Notes under the pieces: generated by a model
Seen by the model: only the letters and a program-made list of their open reading frames with translations
Database searches by the model: none
What the model was told of the DNA's origin: nothing
In this document: piece by piece, positions 8,294 to 14,937 of the stretch
How the letters are laid out: each line of letters opens with the position of its first letter
How positions within the stretch are numbered: position 1 is the stretch's first letter
Program-made: the position numbers and the translations under genes
Assembly (NCBI GenBank): GCA_011391295.1
Contig: JAABQT010000014.1
Location: 1-14,937, forward strand
Reading direction: 5' to 3'
Source of the DNA: Betaproteobacteria bacterium
GTDB taxonomy: Bacteria > Pseudomonadota > Gammaproteobacteria > Burkholderiales > SG8-39
DNA: 14,937 nt

Positions 8294-9043
8294 ATGAAAG
8301 TCCTGGTCGCCGTCAAGCGCGTAGTCGATTACAACGTCAAGGTGCGCGTCAAGGCAGACGGCAGCGGCGTCGAGACCGCCAACGTCAAGATGTCGATGAA
8401 TCCCTTCGACGAGATCGCCGTGGAAGAAGCGGTGCGCCTCAAGGAAGCGGGCGTGGTCACCGAGATCGTCGCGGTTTCCGCGGGCCTGCAGGCCTGCCAG
8501 GAGACGCTGCGCACCGCGCTCGCCATCGGCGCGGACCGGGCGATCCTCGTGGAGACCGGCGTCGAGTTGCAGCCGCTCGCGGTGGCGAAGCTCCTCAAGG
8601 CGCTGTGCGACAAGGAATCCCCGCAACTGGTGATCCTCGGCAAGCAGGCCATCGACGATGATGCCAACCAGACCGGGCAGATGCTCGCGGCGCTGCTCGG
8701 CTGGCCGCAGGCGACGTTCGCCTCCAGGCTCAGGATCGAGGACGGCAAGGCGACGGTCACGCGCGAAGTGGACGGGGGCCTGGAGACCATTGCCCTCAAG
8801 CTGCCGGCGATCATCACCACCGACCTGCGACTCAACGAGCCGCGCTACGTCACGCTGCCCAACATCATGAAGGCGAAGAAAAAGACGCTGGAGAACCTCA
8901 AGCCGGATGCGCTGGGCGTGGACGTGAAGCCGCGCCTGGTGACGCTCAGGGTGGTGGAACCCGAGAAGCGCAAGGCCGGCATCAAGGTGCCGGACGCGAA
9001 GGCGCTGGTCGACAAGCTGCGTAACGAAGCGAAGGTGATCTGA
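8294..9043 (+). CDS. etfB: Electron transfer flavoprotein beta subunit
   Basis: This 249-residue protein is full length for EtfB. With EtfA it forms the soluble FAD/AMP heterodimer that takes electrons from acyl-CoA dehydrogenases. It begins [20 protein letters not shown], as standard group-I EtfB proteins do, and has [18 protein letters not shown] (about residues 34-51). The AMP-binding loop [19 protein letters not shown] follows, then [16 protein letters not shown], the recognition-loop region that contacts partner dehydrogenases, and a lysine-rich KAKKKTLE stretch. The closeness to the mitochondrial/aerobic type suggests a general beta-oxidation ETF, not a bifurcating FixAB-type one. Its TGATG overlap with etfA implies equimolar, coupled translation. 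It is probably transcribed from the TATAAT box at 8259. Confidence 0.97.
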   Translation: MKVLVAVKRVVDYNVKVRVKADGSGVETANVKMSMNPFDEIAVEEAVRLKEAGVVTEIVAVSAGLQACQETLRTALAIGADRAILVETGVELQPLAVAKLLKALCDKESPQLVILGKQAIDDDANQTGQMLAALLGWPQATFASRLRIEDGKATVTREVDGGLETIALKLPAIITTDLRLNEPRYVTLPNIMKAKKKTLENLKPDALGVDVKPRLVTLRVVEPEKRKAGIKVPDAKALVDKLRNEAKVI

Positions 9044-9978
9044 TGGCGGTCCTGGTTCTCGCGGAACACGACAACGCTTCCATCCGCAAGGCGACGCTCA
9101 ACACCGTCGCCGCGGCGCAAAAGATCGGCGGCGACATCCACGTCCTGGTCGCCGGCCACAATGCCGGCGCGGCCGCCAAGCAGGCGGCGCAGATCGCCGG
9201 CGTGGCCAAGGTGCTGCACTCAGATGCGACGCATCTTGGGGAATTCCTGGCCGAGAACATGGCGGCGCTGCTGGTCGCGCTGGCGAAAGGCTATTCGCAT
9301 CTGCTCGCGCCGGCGACCTCCACCGGCAAGGACGTCATGCCGCGCGCCGCCGCGCTGCTGGATGTGCAGCAGATCTCCGACATCATCGCCGTGGAGTCCG
9401 CCGATACCTTCGTGCGGCCGATCTATGCCGGCAGCGCGCTCGCCACCGTGAAATCAGGCGACCCGATCAAGGTCATCACCGTGCGCACCACGGGCTTCGA
9501 CGCGGTCCCGGCGACCGGGGGTTCGGCGCCAGTGGAAAGCGTGGCGGCCCCGGCCGACAGCGGGTTGTCGTCCTTCGTCAACCGCGAGGTGCAGAAATCC
9601 GAGCGTCCCGAGCTGACCTCGGCGCGCATCGTGGTGTCGGGCGGGCGCGGCATGGGCTCGGGGGAGAATTTCAAGCTGCTCGAGCCGCTCGCCGACCAGC
9701 TCAAGGCCGCCATGGGTGCCTCGCGCGCCGCGGTGGACGCGGGCTTCGTGCCGAACGACTGGCAGGTGGGGCAGACCGGCAAGATCGTGGCACCTGACCT
9801 GTACATCGCAGTTGGCATCTCGGGTGCGATCCAGCATCTCGCGGGCATGAAGGACAGCCGCGTCATCGTGGCCATCAACAAGGACGAGGAAGCGCCGATC
9901 TTCCAGGTGGCCGACTACGGCATCGTCGGCGACCTGTTCCAGGTGGTCCCGCAGCTGATCGAGGAACTGAAGAAGTAG
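9043..9978 (+). CDS. etfA: Electron transfer flavoprotein alpha subunit
   Basis: This 311-residue EtfA carries the redox FAD of the ETF dimer. The N-terminal half begins [19 protein letters not shown] and contains the family's [13 protein letters not shown] segment. The C-terminal FAD-binding domain starts near residue 198 with [14 protein letters not shown]. It includes [16 protein letters not shown] and the EtfA signature at about 251-287 ([20 protein letters not shown] followed by [11 protein letters not shown]). All expected FAD contacts appear intact. The ATG shares its A with the etfB stop codon. The next gene, an acyl-CoA dehydrogenase, starts 11 bases after the stop and is an obvious electron donor; the acceptor, ETF-QO, lies on the opposite strand from 13635. 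Confidence 0.97.
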   Translation: MAVLVLAEHDNASIRKATLNTVAAAQKIGGDIHVLVAGHNAGAAAKQAAQIAGVAKVLHSDATHLGEFLAENMAALLVALAKGYSHLLAPATSTGKDVMPRAAALLDVQQISDIIAVESADTFVRPIYAGSALATVKSGDPIKVITVRTTGFDAVPATGGSAPVESVAAPADSGLSSFVNREVQKSERPELTSARIVVSGGRGMGSGENFKLLEPLADQLKAAMGASRAAVDAGFVPNDWQVGQTGKIVAPDLYIAVGISGAIQHLAGMKDSRVIVAINKDEEAPIFQVADYGIVGDLFQVVPQLIEELKK

Positions 9979-9988
9979 GGAGGTCCGC

Positions 9989-11761
9989 ATGTCCGGCTAC
10001 GTCGCGCCCCTGAAGGACATGAAGTTCGTGATGCGCGAGCTCGCCGGGCTCGCCGACGTGACGCGGCTTCCGGGCTTCGGCGAGGCGACGCCGGACACGG
10101 TGGACGCGATCCTCGAGGAAGCGGCGAAGTTCGCCAGCGGCATGCTGGATCCGCTCAACCATACCGGCGATGAAGAAGGCGCGCAGTGCAAGGACGGGGC
10201 GGTGACCACGCCCAAGGGTTTCAAGGAAGCCTACCGCGCCTATGTGGACGGCGGCTGGGGCGCGCTGCCGGTATCGGCGGAACTGGGCGGACAGGGACTT
10301 CCCAGGATTGTCGCCACGCCGGTGGAAGAAATGTGGTGCAGCGGCAACATGAGCTTCTCGCTCTGCCCGATGCTCACGCAGGGAGCGCTGCACGCCATCG
10401 AGCTGTGCGGCTCCGAGCATCTGCGCAACACGTTCCTGCCCAGGATGGCGAGCGGCGAATGGACCGGGACCATGAACCTGACCGAGCCGCAGGCGGGCTC
10501 GGATCTGGCGCTGGTCAAGACACGCGCCGCGCCTGAAGGCGATCACTACCGCGTTACCGGACAGAAGATCTTCATCACCTACGGCGAACACGATTTCACG
10601 GACAACATCGTGCACCTGGTGCTGGCGCGCACGCCGGATGCACCCGAGGGTGTCAAAGGCATCTCGCTGTTCATCGTGCCGAAATTCCTGGTGAATGCCG
10701 ATGGTTCGCTGGGCCAGCGCAACGAGGCGCGCTGCGCCTCGATCGAGCACAAGCTCGGCATCCACGCCAGCCCGACTGCGGTGATGGTGTTCGAGAATGC
10801 GCTGGGCTACCTGGTGGGCGAGGAGAACAAGGGCCTGGCCTACATGTTCATCATGATGAACGCGGCGCGCTTCGCGGTGGGTCTGGAGGGGGTTTCGATC
10901 GCCGAGCGCGCGTTCCAGCGCGCGCTGGCGTACGCGAAGGAGCGCGTGCAGGGCCGCGACCTCGCCGGCGGCGGCCCGGTGCCGATCATCCGCCACCCGG
11001 ACGTGCGCCGCATGCTGATGCTGATGAAGTCGCAGACCGAGGCCATGCGTGCGCTCGCCTACGCGGTGGCGGCGGCACTGGATGTGGCGGCACGGCATCC
11101 TGACAAGAAACTGCGCGAGCAGAACCAGGCGTTCGTCGATCTCATGATCCCGGTGGTGAAAGGCTGGTGCACGGAAACCGGCATCGACGTCGCTTCGCTG
11201 GGCGTGCAGGTGCACGGCGGCATGGGATTCATCGAAGAGACTGGCGCAGCGCAGCACCTGCGCGACGCGAGGATCACCACCATCTACGAAGGCACCACCG
11301 GCATCCAGGCCAACGACCTCGTCGGACGCAAGATCGCGCGCGAGGGCGGCGCCACGGCCAAGGCCTGGCTGTCGCACCTCAAGGAGTTCGACGCCGACCT
11401 GGCCAAGTCCGCCAACGCCGATATCAGAGTGATTCGCGCGGCGCTGGCCGCGGGCGCGCAGGCGGTCGGCGAGAGCGTCGACTACCTCGTCGCCAATGCA
11501 GGCAAGGACGTGTTGGCCACCTTTGCGGGGGCGGTGCCGTTCCTGAAGCTGATGGGCATCGTCGCCGGCGGCTGGCAGATGGCGCGCGCCGCGTTGGCGG
11601 CCGAGAAAATCCTCGGCGCCGGCGACCAGGCCTTCTGCGAGGCCAAGATCGCCACCGCGCGCTTCTACGCCGACCAGGTCCTGGTGCAGGCCCCGGGCTT
11701 GCGCGACACGGTAGTGAAAGGTGCGCACGCAGTGATGGCCGTGCCCGAGGACGCTATGTAA
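9989..11761 (+). CDS. Acyl-CoA dehydrogenase, long DmdC-type with C-terminal extension
   Basis: This FAD enzyme of 590 residues oxidises an acyl-CoA to the trans-2-enoyl-CoA and passes electrons to ETF. It has the extra N-terminal segment and the roughly 120-residue C-terminal extension of the DmdC-like class, which are absent from 380-residue classical enzymes. WTGTMNLTEPQAGSDLAL (from residue 158) is the flavin-binding signature. VHGGMGFIEETGAAQHLRD precedes IYEGTTGIQANDLVGRK, in which Glu434 is the predicted catalytic base. DmdC itself acts on methylmercaptopropionyl-CoA, but the class is broad and includes fatty acyl-CoA dehydrogenases, so the substrate is open. A GGGAGG ribosome-binding site (9978-9983) supports the ATG at 9989. 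The reading frame ends in ATG-TAA at the edge of the 22-bp palindrome; the A-run flanking the palindrome supplies the last two bases of the stop. Confidence 0.93.
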   Translation: MSGYVAPLKDMKFVMRELAGLADVTRLPGFGEATPDTVDAILEEAAKFASGMLDPLNHTGDEEGAQCKDGAVTTPKGFKEAYRAYVDGGWGALPVSAELGGQGLPRIVATPVEEMWCSGNMSFSLCPMLTQGALHAIELCGSEHLRNTFLPRMASGEWTGTMNLTEPQAGSDLALVKTRAAPEGDHYRVTGQKIFITYGEHDFTDNIVHLVLARTPDAPEGVKGISLFIVPKFLVNADGSLGQRNEARCASIEHKLGIHASPTAVMVFENALGYLVGEENKGLAYMFIMMNAARFAVGLEGVSIAERAFQRALAYAKERVQGRDLAGGGPVPIIRHPDVRRMLMLMKSQTEAMRALAYAVAAALDVAARHPDKKLREQNQAFVDLMIPVVKGWCTETGIDVASLGVQVHGGMGFIEETGAAQHLRDARITTIYEGTTGIQANDLVGRKIAREGGATAKAWLSHLKEFDADLAKSANADIRVIRAALAAGAQAVGESVDYLVANAGKDVLATFAGAVPFLKLMGIVAGGWQMARAALAAEKILGAGDQAFCEAKIATARFYADQVLVQAPGLRDTVVKGAHAVMAVPEDAM

Positions 11762-11816
11762 AAGGGGACAGACCTCATTATTTCGCATAGCGAAATAATG
11801 AGGTCTGTCCCTTTTT
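11760..11816. terminator. Perfect 22-bp palindrome with flanking A/T runs: probable bidirectional terminator, possibly a REP-type element
   Basis: The left arm (11765-11786, beginning GGGACAGACCTC and ending TTTCGC) is the exact reverse complement of the right arm (11790-11811), with the three-base spacer ATA. AAAA (11760-11763) precedes it and TTTTT (11812-11816) follows, so both transcripts would end in a U-tract after a GC-rich stem base. It occupies essentially the whole gap between convergent genes. The GGGACAGACC start and the palindrome form resemble short interspersed repeats that I associate with REP-type elements in betaproteobacteria. That resemblance is from memory and no second copy is in this window. 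Confidence 0.85.
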
Positions 11817-11817
11817 A

Positions 11818-13329
11818 TTATTTCAGTCCGAAAAATTTCTGAATGCGATCGAGCAGCGCCGGCTGCACGGCCGTCTCGGGCCGGGCGTTGGCGCTCGCGG
11901 CTTCGGCACGCGCGCTTTCCAGGTCGGGCTTGCGCGTGGCGATGACGCGGCTGACCTCGCCCGCGATCTCGGGGCGGGCGAGCAGCAGGGCCTGGAACGA
12001 GGGCCGGTCGAGCCGGTAGCATTCCACGTCGCTGCGCGCGATCACGGTGGCGTTGCGCGACTCACCCGCCAGCAGGCCCATCTCGCCGAAGAACTGCCCG
12101 GCGCGCACCGTGCCGATGACGCGCGGCGCGTGCCCGGGCTGCTCGAAGCGCACCTCGGCCTCGCCGAAAGCGATGATGTACAGCCAGTGCGCCACGCTGC
12201 CTTGCTTGGTAATGATGTCCCCGCGCGCGAAGGGTGTGTACTGCAGCCGCTCGGCGACGAAATTGCGCTCCTCGTCCGAGAGCGGTGCCATCAGGTCGAC
12301 CTGCTTGAGCATGCTCACGCGGCGGGCGAGCTCGCGCTGGCGCACGGACTCGGCATGCGCCTCGTCCTTGGCAACGGCGTGCACCGTGCGCTGCTCCTCG
12401 GCGAGGCGGATGCCGGCGCGCTGCAGCGAGGCAAAAAGGTGCACGCGCACCGCCGAGTCGGTGAGTTCGTCCTCCAGCAGGTCGGTGAGGAAATAGCGCA
12501 GCCGGTAGAGGAGGTTGCCGTGCTCGAAGCCGAGCAGGATGCAGCTGGGCGCCGGCGCGCGCGCCACGTTGGCGATCAGGATTTCGCGCATCTCCTCGTC
12601 CACCATGGCGATCACCCGCGCGGGCGGCACGTTCGGATCCACCATGAACGGGATGCCGCGGCGCCATTGCAGTGGCGCGCCGTCGCGACGCCCGAGGATC
12701 ACGAACTTGCCCTTCATCAGCGCGCTGTTCGGCAGCACCACCGTTTCCCAGTTGCGCGTTTCCACCGACGTCGAGCGCCAGCGTATGTCGATGACGCGCC
12801 CGGTCAGGTCGTCGACGCGGATCCAGTCGCCCACGCGCACCGAGTTGTCGAGCTGGATCGCGAGGCCGCCCAGCACGTTGCCCAGCGTGTCCTGCATGGC
12901 GAAGGCGAGCACCGCGGTAATGATCGCGGAGGTGGCGAGGATGCCGGTGAGGTCCACGCCGAGTACGCGCAGCTGCGTCATGCCGTAGCCGGTATAGACG
13001 ACGATGATCGCCAGGTCCTCGATGATGCGCGGCAGCTGCCTGCCCAGCTTGGGCAGCACCACCCGGAACAGCGCGAATCCGGCAATGCGGATCAGGGCGA
13101 CGGTCCAGACGATGCGGAAGAAGACATCCAGCACGCGCGCGGCGGTGTCGAAACCGAACTTCGCCGCGCCAACGGCGATCATCAGCCCGAAGACCCCGAA
13201 CAGGAACAGCCACAAGGTGTTGAGGTAGCTGCTGCGCTCGCCGGGGCGCGCGCGCAGCAGGAAGCCCGTCAGTACCAGGGCGATGACGATGACGTACGGG
13301 AGCTCCGAGCTCCAGAAGCGTGTCAGCAC
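11818..13329 (-). CDS. MscS-family mechanosensitive channel with C-terminal cyclic-nucleotide-binding domain
   Basis: This inner-membrane protein of 503 residues starts at a GTG. Hydrophobic segments lie near 10-26, 37-55, 66-92, 103-120 and 125-146. The last leads into the MscS pore and beta domain (AFAMQDTLGNVLGGLAIQLD, then VRVGDWIRVDDLTGRVIDI at about 164-182 and VLPNSALMKGKFVI). A linker follows residue 310, then a CAP-like domain at about 338-465. Its phosphate-binding cassette reads GQFFGEMGLLAGESRNATV (411-429). Glu416 and Arg425 occupy the positions that bind ribose and cyclic phosphate, so ligand binding looks possible. The architecture is that of bacterial cyclic-nucleotide-gated MscS relatives, which tend to respond weakly to tension. 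The gene ends in tandem TAATAA stops and lies 4 bases after the DUF962 gene, so it is co-transcribed with ETF-QO. The ligand (cAMP or cGMP) is not determined. Confidence 0.9.
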   Translation of the reverse strand: MLTRFWSSELPYVIVIALVLTGFLLRARPGERSSYLNTLWLFLFGVFGLMIAVGAAKFGFDTAARVLDVFFRIVWTVALIRIAGFALFRVVLPKLGRQLPRIIEDLAIIVVYTGYGMTQLRVLGVDLTGILATSAIITAVLAFAMQDTLGNVLGGLAIQLDNSVRVGDWIRVDDLTGRVIDIRWRSTSVETRNWETVVLPNSALMKGKFVILGRRDGAPLQWRRGIPFMVDPNVPPARVIAMVDEEMREILIANVARAPAPSCILLGFEHGNLLYRLRYFLTDLLEDELTDSAVRVHLFASLQRAGIRLAEEQRTVHAVAKDEAHAESVRQRELARRVSMLKQVDLMAPLSDEERNFVAERLQYTPFARGDIITKQGSVAHWLYIIAFGEAEVRFEQPGHAPRVIGTVRAGQFFGEMGLLAGESRNATVIARSDVECYRLDRPSFQALLLARPEIAGEVSRVIATRKPDLESARAEAASANARPETAVQPALLDRIQKFFGLK

Positions 13330-13333
13330 GGCG

Positions 13334-13627
13334 TCAGAACCTGATCTTGCCGGTGAGGATGTCCTTCCACATCACCCAGTCGCCGAGGAAGCTGTAAAAA
13401 GGATAGGTGAACGTGGCAGGGCGGTTGTGCTCGAAGAAGTAATGGCCGACCCAGGCGAAGGCGTAGCCGCAGGCAAGCGCGGCGAGCATCCACCAGAAAT
13501 TCAGCGTGGCGAAGGCGTGCAGCAGGAAAAGCAGGCCCAGCGAGGTGCCGACGAAGTGCAGGCGCCGGGAGGTGCGGTTCGCGTGCTCCGACAGGTAGAA
13601 CGGGTAGAACTCGGCAAAGGTCTTCAC
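13334..13627 (-). CDS. DUF962 / Mpo1-like small membrane protein
   Basis: The frame is open well upstream, but I place the start at the GTG at 13627, 7 bases after the ETF-QO stop and preceded by a GAGG motif. This gives 97 residues, typical of the bacterial family. Earlier starts would lie inside ETF-QO and add unrelated low-complexity sequence. Conserved family blocks are FYPFYLSEHANRTSRRLHFVG (about 7-27, given here as FYPFYLSEH and RRLHFVG), GHYFFEHNRPATF (61-73) and the C-terminal GDWVMWKDILTGK (82-94). Two or three hydrophobic segments lie between residues 23 and 64. Yeast Mpo1, in the same family, is an iron-dependent dioxygenase acting on 2-hydroxy fatty acids, and the retained His residues could bind metal. 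The function of bacterial members is not established. Confidence 0.85.
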   Translation of the reverse strand: MKTFAEFYPFYLSEHANRTSRRLHFVGTSLGLLFLLHAFATLNFWWMLAALACGYAFAWVGHYFFEHNRPATFTYPFYSFLGDWVMWKDILTGKIRF

Positions 13628-13634
13628 GCCAGCC

Positions 13635-14937
13635 TCACATGTTGGGATAGTTCGGTCCGCCGCCGCCTTCGGGCACCACCCAGACGATATTCTGCGTCGG
13701 GTCCTTGATGTCGCAGGTCTTGCAATGCACGCAGTTCTGCGCGTTGATCTGCAGCCGCGGCACGTCGTTGTCGCGCACGATTTCGTACACGCCGGCGGGA
13801 CAATAGCGCTGCTCGGGCGCGTCGTACAGGGCAAGGTTCACGCCGACCGGCACGCTCGCATCCTTGAGCGTGAGGTGCACCGGCTGGTCCTCGCCGTGGT
13901 TGGTGTTGGAGAACGACACCGAGGTCAGGCGATCGAAAGTGAGCTTGCCGTCCGGCTTCGGGTAGTCGATCGGCTGCGACTCGGTGCGCTTGCGCAGCGT
14001 CTCGTGGTCGGCATGCGCGTGGCGCAGGGTCCAGGGCGCCTTGCCGCCGAATACCACCTGGTCGATGCCGACCATCAGCGTGCCCGTGACCAGCCCCTTG
14101 GACATCCACGGCTTGAAATTACGCGCGCGGTACAGCTCGTCGAACAGCCACGACTTCTGGAACGCTTCGGGGTAGGCGGCGAGCTCATCGCCGGCTCGCC
14201 CCGCCGCGAGCGCCTCGTGCGCAGCGTCCGCCGCCAGCATGCCGGATTTGATCGCGCCATGGCTGCCCTTGATGCGCGAGGCGTTGAGAAACCCCGCGTC
14301 GTCGCCGATCAGGCAGCCGCCGGGAAACGCGAGTTTCGGCAGCGATTGCAGTCCGCCGGCGGTGATGGCGCGGGCGCCGTAGGCGGTACGCTTGCCGCCC
14401 TCGAGCGTCGGCCGGATCGCCGGGTGCGTCTTGTAGCGCTGGAACTCCTCGTAGGGCGCGAGGTAGGGATTGGAATAGCCCAGGCCGACGACGAACCCCA
14501 CGGCCACCAGATTGTTGTCGAGGTGGTAGAGGAACGAGCCGCCATAGGTGTCCGACTCCAGCGGCCAGCCCGCGGTGTGCACGACGAGCCCCGGCTGATG
14601 CATCTCGGCTTTGACCTCCCAGAGCTCCTTCAGGCCGATGCCGTAGACCTGCGGATCAACTCCGGCGCGCAGATCGAATTTCTGCTCCAGCTGCTTGCCC
14701 AGGTGCCCGCGGCAGCCTTCCGCAAAAAAACTGTACTTGGCGAGCAGGTCCACGCCGGGCTGGTAGGCGGCGGTCTTTTCGCTCTTGCGGTCGACGCCCA
14801 TGTCGCCCGTGGCGACGCCGCGCACCGCGCCTTTGTCGTCGTATAGCACCTCGGCGCCGGCGAAGCCCGGAAAGATCTCCACGCCCAGTGCCTCGGCCTG
14901 CTGGCCCAGCCAGCGGCAGACATTGCCGAGGCTGATG
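13635..14937 (-). CDS. Electron transfer flavoprotein-ubiquinone oxidoreductase, N-terminus beyond the window
   Basis: The frame is open to the last base (visible start ISLGNVCRWLGQQAEALGVE), so the GTG at 14882 is internal. About 433 residues are visible of a usual 550, and the N-terminal GxGxxG of the FAD domain is missing. The membrane-bound enzyme moves electrons from reduced ETF to ubiquinone through FAD and a 4Fe-4S cluster. Diagnostic segments are FFAEGCRGHLGKQL, the TAGWPLESDTYGGSFLYHL block, GDDAGFLNASRIKGSHGAIK and KSGMLAAD. At the C-terminus come a lone Cys in RYCPAGVYE and the CVHCKTCDIKDPTQNI motif, which together supply four cluster ligands. The C-terminal GGGGPNYPNM is the family ending. 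Downstream genes for DUF962 and the channel follow at gaps of 7 and 4 bases. The ETF subunits that feed it lie on the facing strand. Confidence 0.97.
   Translation of the reverse strand, partial: ISLGNVCRWLGQQAEALGVEIFPGFAGAEVLYDDKGAVRGVATGDMGVDRKSEKTAAYQPGVDLLAKYSFFAEGCRGHLGKQLEQKFDLRAGVDPQVYGIGLKELWEVKAEMHQPGLVVHTAGWPLESDTYGGSFLYHLDNNLVAVGFVVGLGYSNPYLAPYEEFQRYKTHPAIRPTLEGGKRTAYGARAITAGGLQSLPKLAFPGGCLIGDDAGFLNASRIKGSHGAIKSGMLAADAAHEALAAGRAGDELAAYPEAFQKSWLFDELYRARNFKPWMSKGLVTGTLMVGIDQVVFGGKAPWTLRHAHADHETLRKRTESQPIDYPKPDGKLTFDRLTSVSFSNTNHGEDQPVHLTLKDASVPVGVNLALYDAPEQRYCPAGVYEIVRDNDVPRLQINAQNCVHCKTCDIKDPTQNIVWVVPEGGGGPNYPNM

Noticed and set aside
9875..12022. A 715-residue open frame on the - strand spanning the acyl-CoA dehydrogenase and the palindrome
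   Set aside because: It is antisense to a strongly conserved enzyme and runs through the palindrome and into the 3' end of the channel gene in another frame; no recognisable domain.
13628..13834. Longer N-terminus for the DUF962 protein (start at 13834)
   Set aside because: The extra 69 residues overlap the iron-sulfur-motif end of ETF-QO in another frame and lack family similarity; the GTG at 13627 has a suitable upstream GAGG.
14724..14730. Seven-A run in ETF-QO as a possible frameshift or phase-variation site
   Set aside because: It encodes the conserved Phe-Phe of FFAEG and the frame is intact on both sides; one 7-base run is not enough evidence.

Overview
The window reads as a GC-rich (roughly two-thirds G+C) proteobacterial chromosome segment, most probably from a betaproteobacterium of the Burkholderiales/Rhodocyclales type. 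This rests on codon use, on the etfB-etfA-acyl-CoA dehydrogenase order, on a TakP-like TRAP transporter, and on an ETF-ubiquinone oxidoreductase / DUF962 / MscS gene string. Coding density is about 97 percent, and there is no phage, transposase, CRISPR, tRNA or rRNA. No stretch longer than 84 bases lacks a gene. The species assignment is an inference from gene content only.

Layout of the + strand (1-11761). The 3' part of a YwrD-like gamma-glutamyltransferase is followed 27 bases later by an acyl-CoA carboxylase carboxyltransferase subunit. That gene overlaps by 4 bases (ATGA) an NDP-forming acyl-CoA synthetase. After 49 bases comes a complete TRAP transporter: a Tat-exported binding protein (dctP), then a strong hairpin with a T-tract, then the small and large permease genes (dctQ, dctM; GTGA overlap). 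An 83-base gap with a 17-base palindrome and a perfect TATAAT box precedes etfB, etfA (TGATG overlap) and a DmdC-type acyl-CoA dehydrogenase.

Layout of the - strand (14937-11818). A gene cluster converges on the first set: ETF-ubiquinone oxidoreductase (5' part beyond the window), a short DUF962/Mpo1-like membrane protein, and an MscS-type channel fused to a cyclic-nucleotide-binding domain. The two sets meet at a perfect 22-bp palindrome flanked by A and T runs. It is probably a bidirectional terminator and may be a REP-type repeat.

How the parts fit. The TRAP system would import an organic acid. The CoA synthetase would activate it, and the carboxyltransferase would add or remove CO2 if a biotin subunit is supplied from elsewhere. 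The acyl-CoA dehydrogenase would oxidise a thioester and pass electrons to ETF and then, through ETF-QO, to ubiquinone. The substrate cannot be read from the sequence. I see no clearly new biological system. The points most worth a second look are the intercistronic hairpin in the TRAP operon, the convergent 22-bp palindrome, the cyclic-nucleotide-binding channel beside ETF-QO, and the carboxyltransferase that lacks biotin partners.
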